Assembly (NCBI GenBank): GCA_037349315.1
Contig: JBAIAC010000133.1
Coordinates: forward strand, 992,001-1,056,000
Length of the DNA: 64,000 nucleotides
Origin: Chelydra serpentina
Taxonomy: Eukaryota > Chordata > Testudines > Chelydridae
Direction of reading: 5' to 3'
This document shows, one piece after another, positions 10,590 through 22,002 of this stretch. The notes under the pieces were generated by a model that saw nothing but the letters and a program-made list of their open reading frames with translations, was not told the DNA's origin and did no database searches. Position numbers and translations under genes: made by a program. Numbering within the stretch: position 1 is the first letter of the stretch; each line of letters starts with the position of its first letter.

Positions 10590-10916
10590 CAGTGGTTCTC
10601 AACTGTGGTCCACCGCTTCTTCAGGGAAAGCCCCTGGCCGGGCCAGTTTGTTGACCTGCTGCATCCACAGGTTCACCCAGTCGCGGCTTCCACTGGCCGC
10701 AGTTCGCCGCTCCAGGCTAATGGGGGCTGCAGGCCATGGCACGGGCCGAGGGATATGCTGTCTGCCACATCCCGCAGACCCCATTGGCCTGGAGCGGCGA
10801 ACCCGTCAGTGGGAGCCGCGACTGGGCAAACTTGCGGACGCAGCAGGTCAACAAACTGGCATGGCGTGCCAGGGGCTTTCCCTGAGGAAGCGGTGGACCA
10901 CAGTTGAGAACCACCG
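10590..10916. mobile_element. Foldback hAT-like MITE
   Basis: Both ends are inverted copies of CAGTGGTTCTCAACTGTGG. The symmetry continues inward almost to the centre: CCAGTTTGTTGACCT near 10640 pairs with AGGTCAACAAACTGG near 10847, and the 'cggcgaac..ccagg' blocks also pair. The whole 327 bp can therefore fold on itself. It is flanked by the direct repeat ATCTAGG (10583-10589 and 10917-10923), or 8 bp with one mismatch, as expected for hAT. It has no transposase. Confidence 0.85.
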
Positions 10917-10923
10917 ATCTAGG

Positions 10924-12029
10924 GAGTAATTATTTCCACAAAAGAAAAAGTTGTGTGAAATTCTGTTAGAGCATACATATTACACCTACTTTGAATTCAC
11001 TTTGCTCATCTGTAAATGACTGTTTGAGGTGCAGAAGGATGGAGAATTTCAGCATCGTATTGTAACCTTGGATTCCAATCCACTATCAGATGTAAATTAC
11101 AGTAAGCCCCTTGTCATTGTTTGTCGTAATGTGGTCATCAACTGGACTGCAGCAATTTCTAGTCTAGTCTTTCTAGTCTTTCATCCCACGGTCAAATGAT
11201 GTGGTTGAAAGATGGATTAATCAAGGACATCGAAAACACACCAGATGAGTCTGTTCTTTCACAGATACCAAGAATACAACAAAAAAGTAACCTTTGTGGT
11301 TCAGGCATCTCATGTGTGATATTCATCTATGGATGTACTATGCAGTGCTTCAGTAAAGGAGTGTAAAGTTTTTCAAAGTAGCTTTACACTCAGCACCTCA
11401 AATGACCTTCATTTTCTAATTTGAATTGGAGCTACTGTGACTGGTGAGAACAAAAGCGACAAAATCTACAATGTTGAATCTTGGCTGCCACTTTGCATTT
11501 GCTCCTGATGGAGCTCTCAGGCTCTGATCTGGTACCATTTTTTCACCCGTCTTGTGCTAATTTAAGGGACAACACCAGGTACAAAGCTGTGGAGAATAAG
11601 CTCCTTTGGTCTTTTCCCCTCTATTTCATTCCTTTAGAAACTGCCTCAATCTTCAGCCAGTGTGCCTCTGGATTTTACTCTCAGAAACTGGGTCACCCCT
11701 CAAGCTAGTGAAGAACATAGAAAGGGGAATATTCTGATCTTAAACTGGTGTAATTCTGGAGTTACTCTGAGGACAAAGTAATCATGCTGGATCTCTGCAG
11801 GTGCAAAGGAGAACAGAATCCTGGCCTGTGTCTTGTACCAGCGGTAGGGCAAAGACAAGCCTTTAGTCTATGCAGTCTAAGTATTTAAACCATGATTTTC
11901 TAAAGCAGCCCGTGTTATTTTGTAAAGCAGCCCTGGACATCCCTTTTCAGAAGGCGGGTGCTGAGCAATATCAAAAAGGCCCCATCAACGTATCGCTAGT
12001 GGAGCACCCAAGATGTAAGGCATCGCATC
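10924..12029. other. Head-to-head spacer, no gene seen
   Basis: Non-coding. A stretch near 11,730-11,870 ('gtgcaaaggagaacagaatcc', 'gtgtcttgtaccag') is related, in reverse orientation, to segments near 18,110 and 28,430. It looks like an old dispersed repeat shared by the spacers. The rest is unidentified. Confidence 0.5.
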
Positions 12030-12600
12030 TTACTAGCTGAGCAAATAATGCTGTCTTTAGCTCAGATTTCTTAATCTTGTCTAAGGAATATGAATGCCTC
12101 ATTCTACTATCCAATTAACCAGAATTAGGGCACTCTACACACTATGTGACTTTGTAAAACCAACCTTATATTTTTCAAGCCCAAAACCACCAATACTTGC
12201 AACTTACTAAGTACAAGGACAATTTTCTGGCAAAAAAAAAAAAGAAGAAAAACCGTTAACAATGCAAAGATTTTGTGGAAGATTCAGTCAGAAGTTAACA
12301 CTGAAATACAGCGATGGAATTGAATTGGATTTACCCGGTTTGCCAAATGGAATAAGTCAAGAGAAGTGGCTAGAAGAGCCCTGAGTTGGGAAGACATTTG
12401 TACGATGCTTTAGCCCACCGGGAGTATGTGACACACCCTTGGTGCTGGAAGTCCTTGTCAATTATGAAACAAACTAACATGCACAGGGAACTCCTCCCAT
12501 TACTGGCAATTGTTTAGGACTCTTTAGAACTATTAGTTAATTCTCACTCCCAGACGCTATGACATGGACATTACACCCTGCAAATTGCTTTCATCTGAAA
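12030..12600 (-). pseudogene. Relic CBP promoter, exon 1 and intron start
   Basis: On the minus strand an exon-1-like segment (about 12335-12372, plus strand 'aataagtcaagagaagtggc') is followed by remnants of the intron start. Spacing from the donor position to the TATA position is still about 68 bp, but the TATA box has decayed (plus-strand 'catttgtacgatgct' where 'cacttttatatgct' is expected). The CCAAT box is lost ('tagcccaccgg'). The intron part (12050-12160) matches the inverted relic at about 61.9-62.15 kb. No coding sequence follows, so this is the broken front of a former gene. Confidence 0.65.
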
Positions 12601-14342
12601 TCATTATGGACCATATTCAAACCCAGTATCATTCCATTTACTTCCCTGGTTTCAGAAAGGAAATGCATCTAGCTCGTTTTGTTTAGTTCTGTTGTTAATA
12701 ACTGCACAAAAGGAAGGTGTCTGAGAGCTGAATCAGTACTGCAAGCTGCTGCCATGCACAGGATTCTAAGTTAGTTCTAATTTCGGATGCCCGCCCACTG
12801 TTATTTAGTATGGGTCCCTACACCATGCCCACTAAAATCCAAGGGCATCTATCTAATGAGCTGAGTTGCCTTAGAATATGTTAATATTCTCCTCAAGAAA
12901 GGGCCAGAAAAAGGATGATGCACCATTTAGATCTCTCTTGAAGTGGAGGGTAGGTCTCTGGGCTGGCCTGCTGATGTAGAGATAATTTCATTCTCTCTTG
13001 TTTAGGAACTCAGCTGTGAAGGTTCCTCCAGTCATGGGAGTATTGAATCCAGGACAATGACTTTGTTGCTGTTTAACCAGCTGAAAACCTGGCCCTATAT
13101 TTCAAGTAATATGTTCCTAGGCACTCCAGCTGTAGCCGTCATGTGTCTTGTCTTCCTCATTGTAGGAGAAGAATCCTCAATTCTTCAGGCACGTCTGCAC
13201 ATTACATTAGCAGGCTGTTCTGACTCTAGTTGAAAGCTCCCATGTCCTTCAGTATAAAGTGTGAAGAAATGAAGTCCAAGAATTTCAAAAGTGACTGGTG
13301 ATTCCTGGTGCCCACTTGAGACGCCTTCAGGAGGATTGGTTTCCTGAAAGCAAGAACTGAGCACTTTTGAAAACTGAAGTTCTACAAAGCGTAACAAGAA
13401 GTTTGGCGCCAAAATCACTAGTGACTTTTGAAAATCTTGGCCTTGCGTTTATCCTCAGACATCTTGGTGAACTTTGCTAAATTGATAGCCTCCCTCCTCT
13501 TTCATCTTCCCTCCACCCCCATGACTAAGTGGGCAGTATTTCCATCTCTCAGACAATTTTTACGGGCTTTGCAGGTGCATTGTCCCAGAAGAACATTGCT
13601 GTCTTGTTCAGTCTTAGATGGAGATGCAGTTCCAAGATGTTAACCCTAAGCCTTTATACAACCCTGCATTCTTTCCTTTCACCTATTGCCACTTTTCGTT
13701 GCAACTCTGGAGGAAGCCTGTGGTAGTTGGTCCTTGGGTGTCCTGTTATGATCATCACCTGAGTCCCTGATGCTAAACCACTGATCACTTTGACTGGACA
13801 TCTCTTCACACTGGAATGTCTAATGGAATTAGACTGAAAGTCAGGGGTGAACACAAATAACATGCACCATTTCGATGCTGCTTCAGCTCTACCCTGGAAA
13901 GCTCATGAGAGATTTAACTTAACCACAGGCCATGTAGTGTTCTGTTTCCAGGAGAGTATTGTAACCCAAAAGGGGTTGAAGGCCATTGAACTGACTGTAA
14001 AGACATCCAAGAATTTAAAAAAAACATATTGCCTTAAACACATAGTGCATGCCGAATAAACTCTCCCATCCTCCAAGGGGATACAATGGTAAACTTAGTG
14101 ACAGTGCTAGCCCTTTGGGGGCCGTAAGAAGGAATATTTTTGACCACAAACTACAATACCAAGACAGGAAAGTTCTTATAATAAAAAACAAATAGGGACC
14201 CCTCCCTGAGCTCCTCAGAGCCCTAAGCCTAGCACCTGATCTGGGTGAACTCCAACTTGCTGCTAATTAGATACTGGTCTGGATATAATGAACTAACATG
14301 GAATCCTGTGCATAACACCAGATTGTGATAGTGACACACCCC
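12601..14342. other. CBP-3 distal upstream flank, no gene seen
   Basis: Non-coding DNA shared with the upstream flanks of CBP-8, CBP-10 and (inverted) CBP-11. Examples are the 'ctctagttgaaagctcccatgtcc' region near 13,220, the 'catctctcagacaatttttac' region near 13,540 and 'ggccattgaactgactgtaaa' near 13,980. About 147 bp (14,097-14,243) interrupts an otherwise continuous match and looks like a separate small insertion of unknown type. Confidence 0.55.
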
Positions 14343-14672
14343 TGAGTCACCCTCATCCTGTGAAGAAATGCAAAGCAGAATGAGAAAAATGGAAGTAGGT
14401 TTATTCCCGTGTTGACACCAAGGAAGTTAGGAGATGATGCCAGGAAGGTATCTTGCCCATAAAGATTTAAGATGAAAGGAACTGCAAGGTGTAATGTACA
14501 TGTCATCCTACGTGGCACTGAGAATTGAGTAACTGATTAACCGTGATCAAAGCCATTACAACAATTAGAGGAATTAGCCAGGTAAGAAAACAGCTTGTCT
14601 GGTTGATGATCAGGTCTCAGTGCATAAGGGGTGTTTCCTCTGCTTCCCATTGGCTAAGAAGGTGTATAAAAG
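14343..14672 (+). promoter_or_regulatory. CBP-3 promoter: AP-1, CCAAT, TATA
   Basis: AP-1 consensus TGAGTCA is at 14343-14349, ATTGG at 14649-14653 and TATAAAAG at 14665-14672. Between them are the shared blocks 'gatcaggtctcagtgcataa' and 'gtgtttcctctgcttcccat'. Confidence 0.82.
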
Positions 14673-14694
14673 TGCTTGGAACTGCAGGTTGTTC

Positions 14695-14732
14695 TAACCA
14701 CTTCTCCTGACTTCATCCCCTTCGTGAACTGG
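14695..14732 (+). other. CBP-3 non-coding exon 1
   Basis: It ends at the donor GTAAGT (14733). The 5' end is inferred from the TATA box. The intron is 14733-15670 (938 bp) and ends GTGTGTTTCAG. There is no ATG in the exon. Confidence 0.77.
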
Positions 14733-15690
14733 GTAAGTCTCCAATGGTTGCTTTTATGGACTGAATCCTGCACCAACACTGTGATTTCAGAGCTGTGGGA
14801 GCATGGGGTGTCTTACTATCCATAAGAGACTTTCTGGAGCTCATCAATTGCCAAGCTTGGTGGATGCAGGGTGGGATTTCCAAAGCGAGATGTTGCATTG
14901 GGAACCTCCATTCATAGTAATTAGAACTGGGGACTGGATAGGGAAATTCCTTAGAGCATTATGACAAACCTCAGCCTCAGTCTACTCTGCTAATAGGACT
15001 GCACTACTCTGACTCTTTATATATAAATACACATTGCCGGATCCTGAGCTGACTTCATCGGAGACACAAAGGTTTACCTGGGCTGATGATCTGACACTGC
15101 TGTTTCCATAAAACAATGGAGATCAACTTTCAAATATAACTGTTGAACAGCAACTTGATTGATCAGTTGCGTAGATAGAGCTGTGAGTATAATGGAAACC
15201 AAGAGTTTTCAAGATACAGCATATATAGGTGTTCTCCTCCAGGGCAAAGCTTGCCTCTGCTTTAGGTGTGTTAGGAAGACACTCTCCTTGTGGGCAATTT
15301 TCTCCATAATAGACAACTTGAGGGTTCTCATAGGTTTATCTGAAGCCTGTGTTGTTGCACAGGAATAGAGAGGGGATACGGGATGAGATATAACGATGAT
15401 CTTATCCAAAATGGCAATGTAGACTTTTTATTGTTACTGCTTCAACACTGTCTCCCACCTCTCAGATGGGTGCCCTCAATACCAGCTTAGTGTCTTTTAC
15501 TCTTTGCTTGTACAGTGCCCAGTAAAATGGGAAGAAATGGGAGCAGATACGGAGCCTGTAACAAACAGATGTACCTACATCTATTACCATATTATATGAG
15601 CTGTGACTATCCTATTTCACTACGAATTGTGTGTAACTGTGTGCACTCTGCTCCCTACTGTGTGTTTCAGGCATACCACAATCACAGAAG

Positions 15691-16137
15691 ATGTCTTCCT
15701 GCAAAGATCTGTGTTACCCACGCCCACCATGTTATCCCAACATCTGCCCAGACCCATACGTTGATGCCTGGAACGAGCCTTGTGTCACATCATGTGGCGA
15801 CTCGAGCGCAGTTGTCTATGCGCCACCGGTTGTCGTGAGATTCCCGGGACCAATTCTCGCTACCTGCCCTCAAGACAGCGTCGTGGGAAGCACCTTACCA
15901 AATTTACCCTATGGATATAGGGGTTCCTATGGGGGTGGTAGCTTCGGTGGTTCAATTGGTTCTAGTGGTGTTTATGGTGGTGGATACGGGGGTGGATATG
16001 GGGGTGGCTATGGTGGTGGATATGGTGGTGGATACGGTGGTGGTTATGGTGGTGGATACGGGGGCTTATGCGGGTATGGAAGAAGATATAGTAGGAAGTG
16101 CTATTCTTCCCGCTTTGGAGGTTGTGGCCCATGTTAA
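15691..16137 (+). CDS. Corneous beta-protein CBP-3 (148 aa, expanded YGGG tail)
   Basis: It has the same plan as its neighbours: Cys/Pro N-terminus, core [16 protein letters not shown] at about 44-59, Gly/Tyr tail and [10 protein letters not shown] end. It differs at the N-terminus (MSSCKDLC, and N for D at residue 17). One extra Cys at position 4 could add a cross-link. The tail has seven consecutive YGGG units (DNA 15973-16056, 12 bp period), where other genes have one to three. That makes the protein 16 residues longer than the common 132. The start follows the exon 2 acceptor (exon from 15671) and the 20 nt leader. Repeat length is likely variable between individuals (inference). Confidence 0.96.
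   Translation: MSSCKDLCYPRPPCYPNICPDPYVDAWNEPCVTSCGDSSAVVYAPPVVVRFPGPILATCPQDSVVGSTLPNLPYGYRGSYGGGSFGGSIGSSGVYGGGYGGGYGGGYGGGYGGGYGGGYGGGYGGLCGYGRRYSRKCYSSRFGGCGPC
15973..16068 (+). repeat. 12 bp coding minisatellite (YGGG units)
   Basis: Eight consecutive units of the pattern TAYGGNGGTGGN: seven encode Tyr-Gly-Gly-Gly and the last encodes Tyr-Gly-Gly-Leu. Third positions vary slightly between units (ggt/ggg, tat/tac), so it is not a sequencing stutter. The length is a multiple of 3, so changes in unit number keep the frame. Confidence 0.92.
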
Positions 16138-16850
16138 ACCGAGAAGCAAGGTCCATGGAACAAGAAAGAACCAAGAAATGAAAGAGAAGATAGAGATTCC
16201 CCACACAGCTAATGGAAAATGAGCATCTGCAACTGCAGATGAATTCAATGGGGGTAGTGGGTGTTCGTCGCTTATCTATACCTTCCTTTTGTTACATATT
16301 CCCGTAACATTATGGTCCCTATGGTTTTGCAACTTAATCTTATGCTCATATTATGCTTTGTCCTATTTGATGCTGAACAGTCTACAAGTAACTTAATTTG
16401 ATGAAAAATGGGGCATGGTTTTCAAATCTACAGCTACAAGAAAGAAAGCGAAATATCTTGTCTGAAATGCGTCACCTTGGAGACATTGTTGTATTGGTTG
16501 TAGCTTTTATTGTAACCCCGAAAATACATTCTCAGTGCTCTGCTTTAATTCATTCTGTAAGTGCAAACTCTTACGCAGATTCCCATTAAAAATATGTTGC
16601 ATCACAATATTGGCCCTCTGGTTTTCCTTTCCCCTCCATTCTTTCTTTCCAAAGCACTCTGGGTAAAATTCTCCCCTGTGCAGATGGTCGTACCAGCCCT
16701 ATGCACTAATCAATCCCTCTCAAACCCATAAGTAAGAAGAGAATGAGGTACATTACTTGATCAATAGCATTGTGGAGGCCCTCTGCACAGAGGGGGAATT
16801 ACTCCCTTTGTTTCACATGTCTCAGATAGAATTGAACTAAATAAATGACT
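16138..16850 (+). other. CBP-3 3' UTR, poly(A) signal and conserved 3' flank
   Basis: The poly(A) signal ATTAAA is at 16585-16590. The duplicated downstream block continues to about 16,850 ('gtctcagatagaattgaact'). Confidence 0.75.
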
Positions 16851-18689
16851 CTTCAAACTGGGGACCATCTCAAACTCTGGGCTTGTCTAGCAAGCAGCAT
16901 GATGGGGCTCTGAACACACTGCTGGTATCCCGGAGATATTAGAGTTCAAATTATAACTAAGAAGGTTATTAAGAATGAGGTGTGTCTCATTTCTAATCCC
17001 AGTCTTTCCACTGGAGTGGCCTTGGGCAACTGAATTGAGCTCTAAGCATCAGTCATCATTTTCTTAGGTAAGAAGATAATAACCACGTGTCATAGGGGTG
17101 TTGTGAGAATTACTGATCTCATAAAGCAGTGGAACCATAAGTTGCTATGAATGAGAGAGGTAGCTGTTTTGTGAGTGTTTGAAGCTGTAAACAGACGGAT
17201 TAGGAGCTATAGGGTAGGAGGACTGGGAAACAGGGATTTTCTCTGTGTTGTCTTTCACTCCCAGCTACATCTCAATTCCACAGAGCTGGGGGATATGTTT
17301 CCCTCCCATCATCTCAGCTGAAATCCAGAATAAATGTACGCCCCCTGCAAAAACTACATATGATCCAAAATTGTGGCAAAATGTACCAGAATATATGCAG
17401 TGAAAAAAAACCCCAATATATTAATATCAATATCACAACAATGTAGATTCAGCAGGTATATGCCAATACAGTCTTATAAGGTTAAAACCAAATCTTGCCC
17501 ACCCATGCATGGGCGCATCAAGACAAATTTTCAGGTCAAGCCAAACTGTGTTTGGGTTTCCACACATTCCAACTTTTCTACAGCAGAGAGAAAGACTAAC
17601 TAGCCTTCTGACCCTTCCTAAGCTGAACCAAAGGAGTTTGAGAGGTGTACGGCTATCTCACAGCCAATGAGCGTGCTCCCTAGAGCCAGAGGAGAGACCC
17701 ATACCTTAACCCAACTCCAAGCTTCCTGTAACTGATTGGGAGCGGCAAGAAGCCCATGACATCCGTGCAGGGAAAAGAAATCCAACCTCGCTGGCCAATG
17801 CCCCGCTGTGGGACACTTGGGAGGGCCAAGGGGGGAATGGCTCAGCTGAGTGTTACATATAGAGAGACTGAAATGAGGGTATTGATCTAACCAAGACCAC
17901 TCAGGGAATCTATGATGAGAGCCAAGGACAAGATTTTCAAAAGGGACCAGTGATTTGTGATGGGCCCTTTCTGATATTCCTTAGAACTTGCCATCTGCAA
18001 TGGGATCTCCATGAACGATTCTAAAGTTGGAAGCCCAAAACGGAGGCACCCAAAAACACAGGCAGTTTTAGAATGTCATAATTCCAGGAGATATATTGCA
18101 TAGATTAAAGGCTTGGCTTTGCCCTGGCTTTGGTACAAGACACAGGTCAGGATTCTGTTCTAGTTGGTTAACTCTTCAAGATGCGGACTGTCTGCACTTG
18201 TGTAGCGAGCAGCATGATAGGTCCGTGAACACTCTGCTGTCATCCTGGAGATATCAGAATTCATCATCTGAGGGATGATTCTATTTCTCCGAACAAAGTC
18301 AATAAGGACAGTGGCTGAAGGTCCAGGTGGCTTCACTAGGAGCAGAAACTTTATTATTTAACTCCCCCCCCCTTTACCCTGGGATAAGACGACATTGTAT
18401 ACGGCTGTCAATAGAGACCTCTGACGGAAATGCAGGGCAAATAATCGGTTCTACTGATTTTTCATATGGGCCTCAGGATCCACATGTTCAGGGAATGCAT
18501 TTTCAAATGGAACCAAAGGGCCTTCTTCTCCATTGCCCTGAACCTAGCATTGTCCTTTACCCTAGGGCAACATGGGTGTAAACATGGTATCAGATCAGAG
18601 CCTGAGAAGTACATCAGGAGCAAAGCCAAAACGGCAGCAGAGATTCAACAGTGCAGATTTTGTAGCTTTTGCTTATCCCGAGTCGAGTG
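16851..18689. other. Tail-to-tail spacer between CBP-3 and CBP-4
   Basis: No supported gene. Several stretches recur elsewhere: 17,035-17,150 matches 5,640-5,770. About 17,185-17,900 ('ggattaggagctata', 'ccaaactgtgtttgggtttcc', 'gagggccaagggggga') matches 27,350-28,180 and 44,890-45,230. About 18,080-18,170 matches 28,400-28,480. These show an old common spacer. Here it lacks the SINE found in the 28 kb copy, so it marks the empty site. Confidence 0.55.
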
Positions 18690-19275
18690 TAAAGTCCTAT
18701 ATTTAGGAAGCAAACTGTCCTGCTCTAATTGGCTCGGGTGAGGCCTTGGATGGACTATCATGTCCAGTTCTGAGAAACACACAGCAGCAGGAAAGATGTG
18801 GACCAGTTGGACAGAGTCCAGAGGAGAGCTGCAAAAATGGTGAAAGGTTTAGAAAACCGGAACTCTGAGGAAAGGTTAAAGAAAACTGGGCATGTTTAGA
18901 ACTGAAAACTGGCGGGCGGGGAAGGGGATCTGATAACAGTTTTCATGGATGCTCTGGGCTGTTATAGAGAGGATGGCGATCAATTGTTCTCCATGTGCAC
19001 TAAAGGTAGGACAAGGAATTATAGGCTTAATCTGCAACAAGGGAGATTAGGTAAAATATAAGCATAAACTTTCCAGCTGTACTGATGTCTAAGCACTGAT
19101 TTTAAGCTTTCAAGGGAAGTTATAAAATCCCCATCACTGGAGGATTTTAAGAACAGGATACACAAACACCTATCAGTGATGGCCTAGCTGTCCTTGGTCC
19201 TGCCTTAGCCCACAGGGTTGGACAACATGACCTCTCAAGGTCTCTCCAACTCTATATTTCAAGTATTCTATGAGT
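18690..19275 (+). mobile_element. CR1 LINE 3' fragment
   Basis: CR1 ORF2 C-terminal and 3' end sequence: 'tgtccagttctgagaaacac', 'gaggaaaggttaaagaaaac', 'catcactggaggatttt', and an end at 'ggtctctccaactctatat'. It is degenerate. The same family sits at 28.6 and 36.1 kb in the same position relative to a minus-strand CBP gene. Confidence 0.75.
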
Positions 19276-20001
19276 CTGTATAATATTTGAAGCGGGGAAA
19301 TATATTCTAATTGAAAGTTATTTATTCAGTTTGATACTATCTACGACATGTGTAACCCTCCCACATCCCGTGCAGAGGGCCTATACAATGCTCTCGAACA
19401 AGTAATATATCTGATCCTTTTCTTACTTATGGGCTTGAGTGGGATTGATTAGTACATAGGGCTGGTTCTGACCATCTCCACAGTGGAGAATTTTATCCAG
19501 AGTGCTTTGGAAAGAAAGAATGTGGGAGAAAGGAAAACAAGAAGGCCAATATTATGACGCAGCATAATTTTTAATGGGAATGAGCAGCAGAGTTTACACT
19601 CACAGAATGAATTAATGCAGAGTACAGAGAATGTATTTTCTGGTTTACAATAAGAGCTACAAGGAATCGCTATCTCCAAAGTGATGCATTTCACACAAGA
19701 TGTTCTGCTCGCTTTCTTGCAGCTATAGATTTGAAAATCATGTCCATTTTTCATCAAATTAAGTTACTTTTTGTAGATGGTTCAGCATTAAATAGGACAA
19801 ATCACAATACGATCATAAGACTACGCTACAGTTAAGGTAACATGTAACAAGGGGAAGATGTGGATAGGCCATATTTATATGTCACTCCCACCAATTTCAT
19901 GTGAACTTGTAGATGCTCATTTTCCATTAGCTAAGTGGTGAATCTCCATCGTGTCTTTCATTTCCTGGTTGTTTCTTGTTCCGTGGATCTTTCTTCTGGG
20001 T
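19276..20001 (-). other. CBP-4 3' UTR, poly(A) signal and 3' flank
   Basis: The minus-strand ATTAAA signal is at 19570-19575. The conserved flank continues to about 19,290 at the edge of the CR1. Confidence 0.75.
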
Positions 20002-20400
20002 TTAACATGGGCCACAGCTTCCAAAGCGGGAAGAATAGCACTTCCTACCATATCTCCTTCCATACCCACATAAGCCCCCGTATCCACCACCATAACCACC
20101 ACCGTATCCACCTCCATAAGCACCCCCAGAACTGACTGAGCCACCGAAACTACCACCTCCATATGGGCCCCCATATCCATAGGGTAAATTTGGTAAAGTG
20201 CTTCCCACGACGCTGTCTTGAGGGCAGGTAGCGAGAATTGGTCCCGGGAATCTCACGAGAACTGGTGGTGCATAGACCACTGCGCTCGAGTCGCCGCACG
20301 ACGTGACACAAGGCTCGTTCCAGGCATCAACGTATGGGTCTGGGCAGATGTCGGGATAACATGGCGGGCGGGGGTAACACAGAGCCTTGCTGGAAGACAT
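20002..20400 (-). CDS. Corneous beta-protein CBP-4 (132 aa)
   Basis: A typical shell-type [23 protein letters not shown] start, core at 44-59, tail with three YGGG units, [18 protein letters not shown] end, ten Cys (8, 14, 19, 31, 35, 59, 111, 121, 129, 132). The core has Leu for Val at residue 48 ([10 protein letters not shown]), a conservative change inside the beta strand that no other copy has. There is also SVSSGG for SVGSGG in the tail. The start codon follows the acceptor at 20421-20424. It is tail-to-tail with CBP-3 and head-to-head with CBP-5. Confidence 0.96.
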   Translation of the reverse strand: MSSSKALCYPRPPCYPDICPDPYVDAWNEPCVTSCGDSSAVVYAPPVLVRFPGPILATCPQDSVVGSTLPNLPYGYGGPYGGGSFGGSVSSGGAYGGGYGGGYGGGYGGLCGYGRRYGRKCYSSRFGSCGPC

Positions 20401-20849
20401 CTTTTGTGATTGTGGTATGCCTGAAACACACAGCAGGGAGCAGAGTGCACACAGTTACGCACAATTCATAGCGATATAGGAGATTCACAGCTCTGTCTCT
20501 TGAAACCACTCTCATAGAACCCCTAACCCTTTCTTCGCACATTCAGAGTAAACCACCTTTTCACTGCTTCAGGCAAGCATTAAGCTGCACAAAACCCATT
20601 TGGAATGAGTGGATGTTATACCTGTAGCAGCTTATGAGAGGCTGTGCATTCAAAGAGTAAAAGACATTAAGCTTCTGGCCAGCTGGGACATGGGGGTCAC
20701 GGTTTTAAAGATGTACCACTAAGAAGATTAGTATTGGAACATTTCAGTGGTCCATCTTGTCCAGTATCATGTTCCCAATAGTGTGCAACAGTACATGCTG
20801 CAGATTAACGTATTAAAACCCTGAAGATGTCCATTATGGAGTCAACTGC

Positions 20850-21416
20850 TGTGACGAACTAGGACTGTCGTTAAGGTTTCCCTGAGTACTGTGTGGGTGC
20901 CTCGGTTTCCCCTATGCGAGGCTTGAGTATCTAGGTGGTGGGACAACGGTGCATGATTGTTACAAAGCCCTAAAAGGCAAAGGCCTGGACACAGAGAATG
21001 GCTCTGTCTCCTGGCAAAAGATGGCCCGGGCCTTCCCCCGGCAAAGGTATGAGCTGAAGGTGTCGGAACAAAGGGATCAGGTGACCTCCTGGCCCGGGAA
21101 GCAGACAAAGGGGGAGGAAGGGCGGGAGAGTTTCAGTTTGAAGCTGGCCGGAGAAGAGGCGAGAGAGGCAGACAGGGTCCGGCCTCCCTGCCCCGTCTGG
21201 AGCTGTGGGGCGAAATGCAGGGAGCCCCCAGGCTGGGGTCTAAGCTCCCTGCCCCCCGGAAGGACCCAACTGAGGGGTCCTGGATGTACTGACAAGCTCT
21301 GGTTGGACTGTGTTCCTGGTATCTCTAATAAACCTTCTGTTCTACTGGCTGGCTGAGACTCCCAGTGAATCCGGGGAAGAGGGGTGCAGGGCCGGACTCC
21401 CCTATACTCCGTGACA
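20850..21416. mobile_element. Solo LTR in the CBP-4 intron
   Basis: The 567 bp element begins TGTGACGAACTAGG and ends ACTCCGTGACA (TG...CA). It is flanked by a perfect 5 bp target repeat ACTGC (20845-20849 and 21417-21421). CBP-2's intron at 9241-9270 has the uninterrupted site ('gagtcaactgcccataagg'). An AATAAA lies near 21,327. No internal retroviral or Gypsy genes remain, as expected after recombination between two LTRs. Class (Gypsy or ERV) cannot be settled from the LTR alone; a 5 bp duplication fits either. Confidence 0.88.
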
Positions 21417-22002
21417 ACTGCCTATAAGGAGAGTTTCTTTCTAACACACCTAAAGCAGAGGCTAGCTTTGCCCTGGAGGAGAAGACATACATATCTTGAA
21501 AGCTCTTGGTTTAAACTATAGTTACAGCTCTATCTACTAAACTGAAAAGAACAGTCAGGTTTCTCTTCAATAGTTATATATGAAAGCTGATTTTCATAAT
21601 TTTATGTGACCAGTAGGGTCAGATCATCAGCCCAGGTAAACCTTTATGACCCCAATGAAGTCAGCTGAGGATCAGAGTAATGCAGCCAGTAATAAAAGTA
21701 GACTCAGGCTGAGATTTGTCATAATTCTGTAAGGAATTTTTATAATATAATGCCCTAATATAATTAATGGGAATGAGGGGTGTGTCCCAATCCAACTGTA
21801 GATTTGAAAATCCCAACCTGCTATTTTTAAGACTGCATCCACCAAGGTCTGTAATTGACGAGCTACAGAAAGTCTCTTATGGAAAGCAAGATGCCCTCTG
21901 CTCCAACAGATGTAAAGTCACAGAGTATTGGTGAAGGATTCAGTTCATATTTAAAATTATCCCTAAACAACAATTGGTGCAAATTGAGTTAAATAGACTT
22001 AC

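Noticed and set aside
10605..10907. Overlapping 93-100 residue frames on both strands
   Set aside because: They fall inside the foldback MITE and mirror each other because of the palindrome.
15973..16068. CRISPR-like regular repeat
   Set aside because: The 12 bp period without spacers is a coding YGGG minisatellite in a eukaryotic gene.
19935..20135. His-rich open frames antisense to each CBP gene and Met/Val/Asp-rich frames in the +1 phase
   Set aside because: They recur in every copy because Tyr/Gly codon repeats are free of stops in other phases. They have no promoter, no independent conservation and change with the coding repeat.
20949..21356. A 135-residue GC-rich reading frame in the CBP-4 intron
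   Set aside because: It lies wholly inside the solo LTR and has no recognisable domain.
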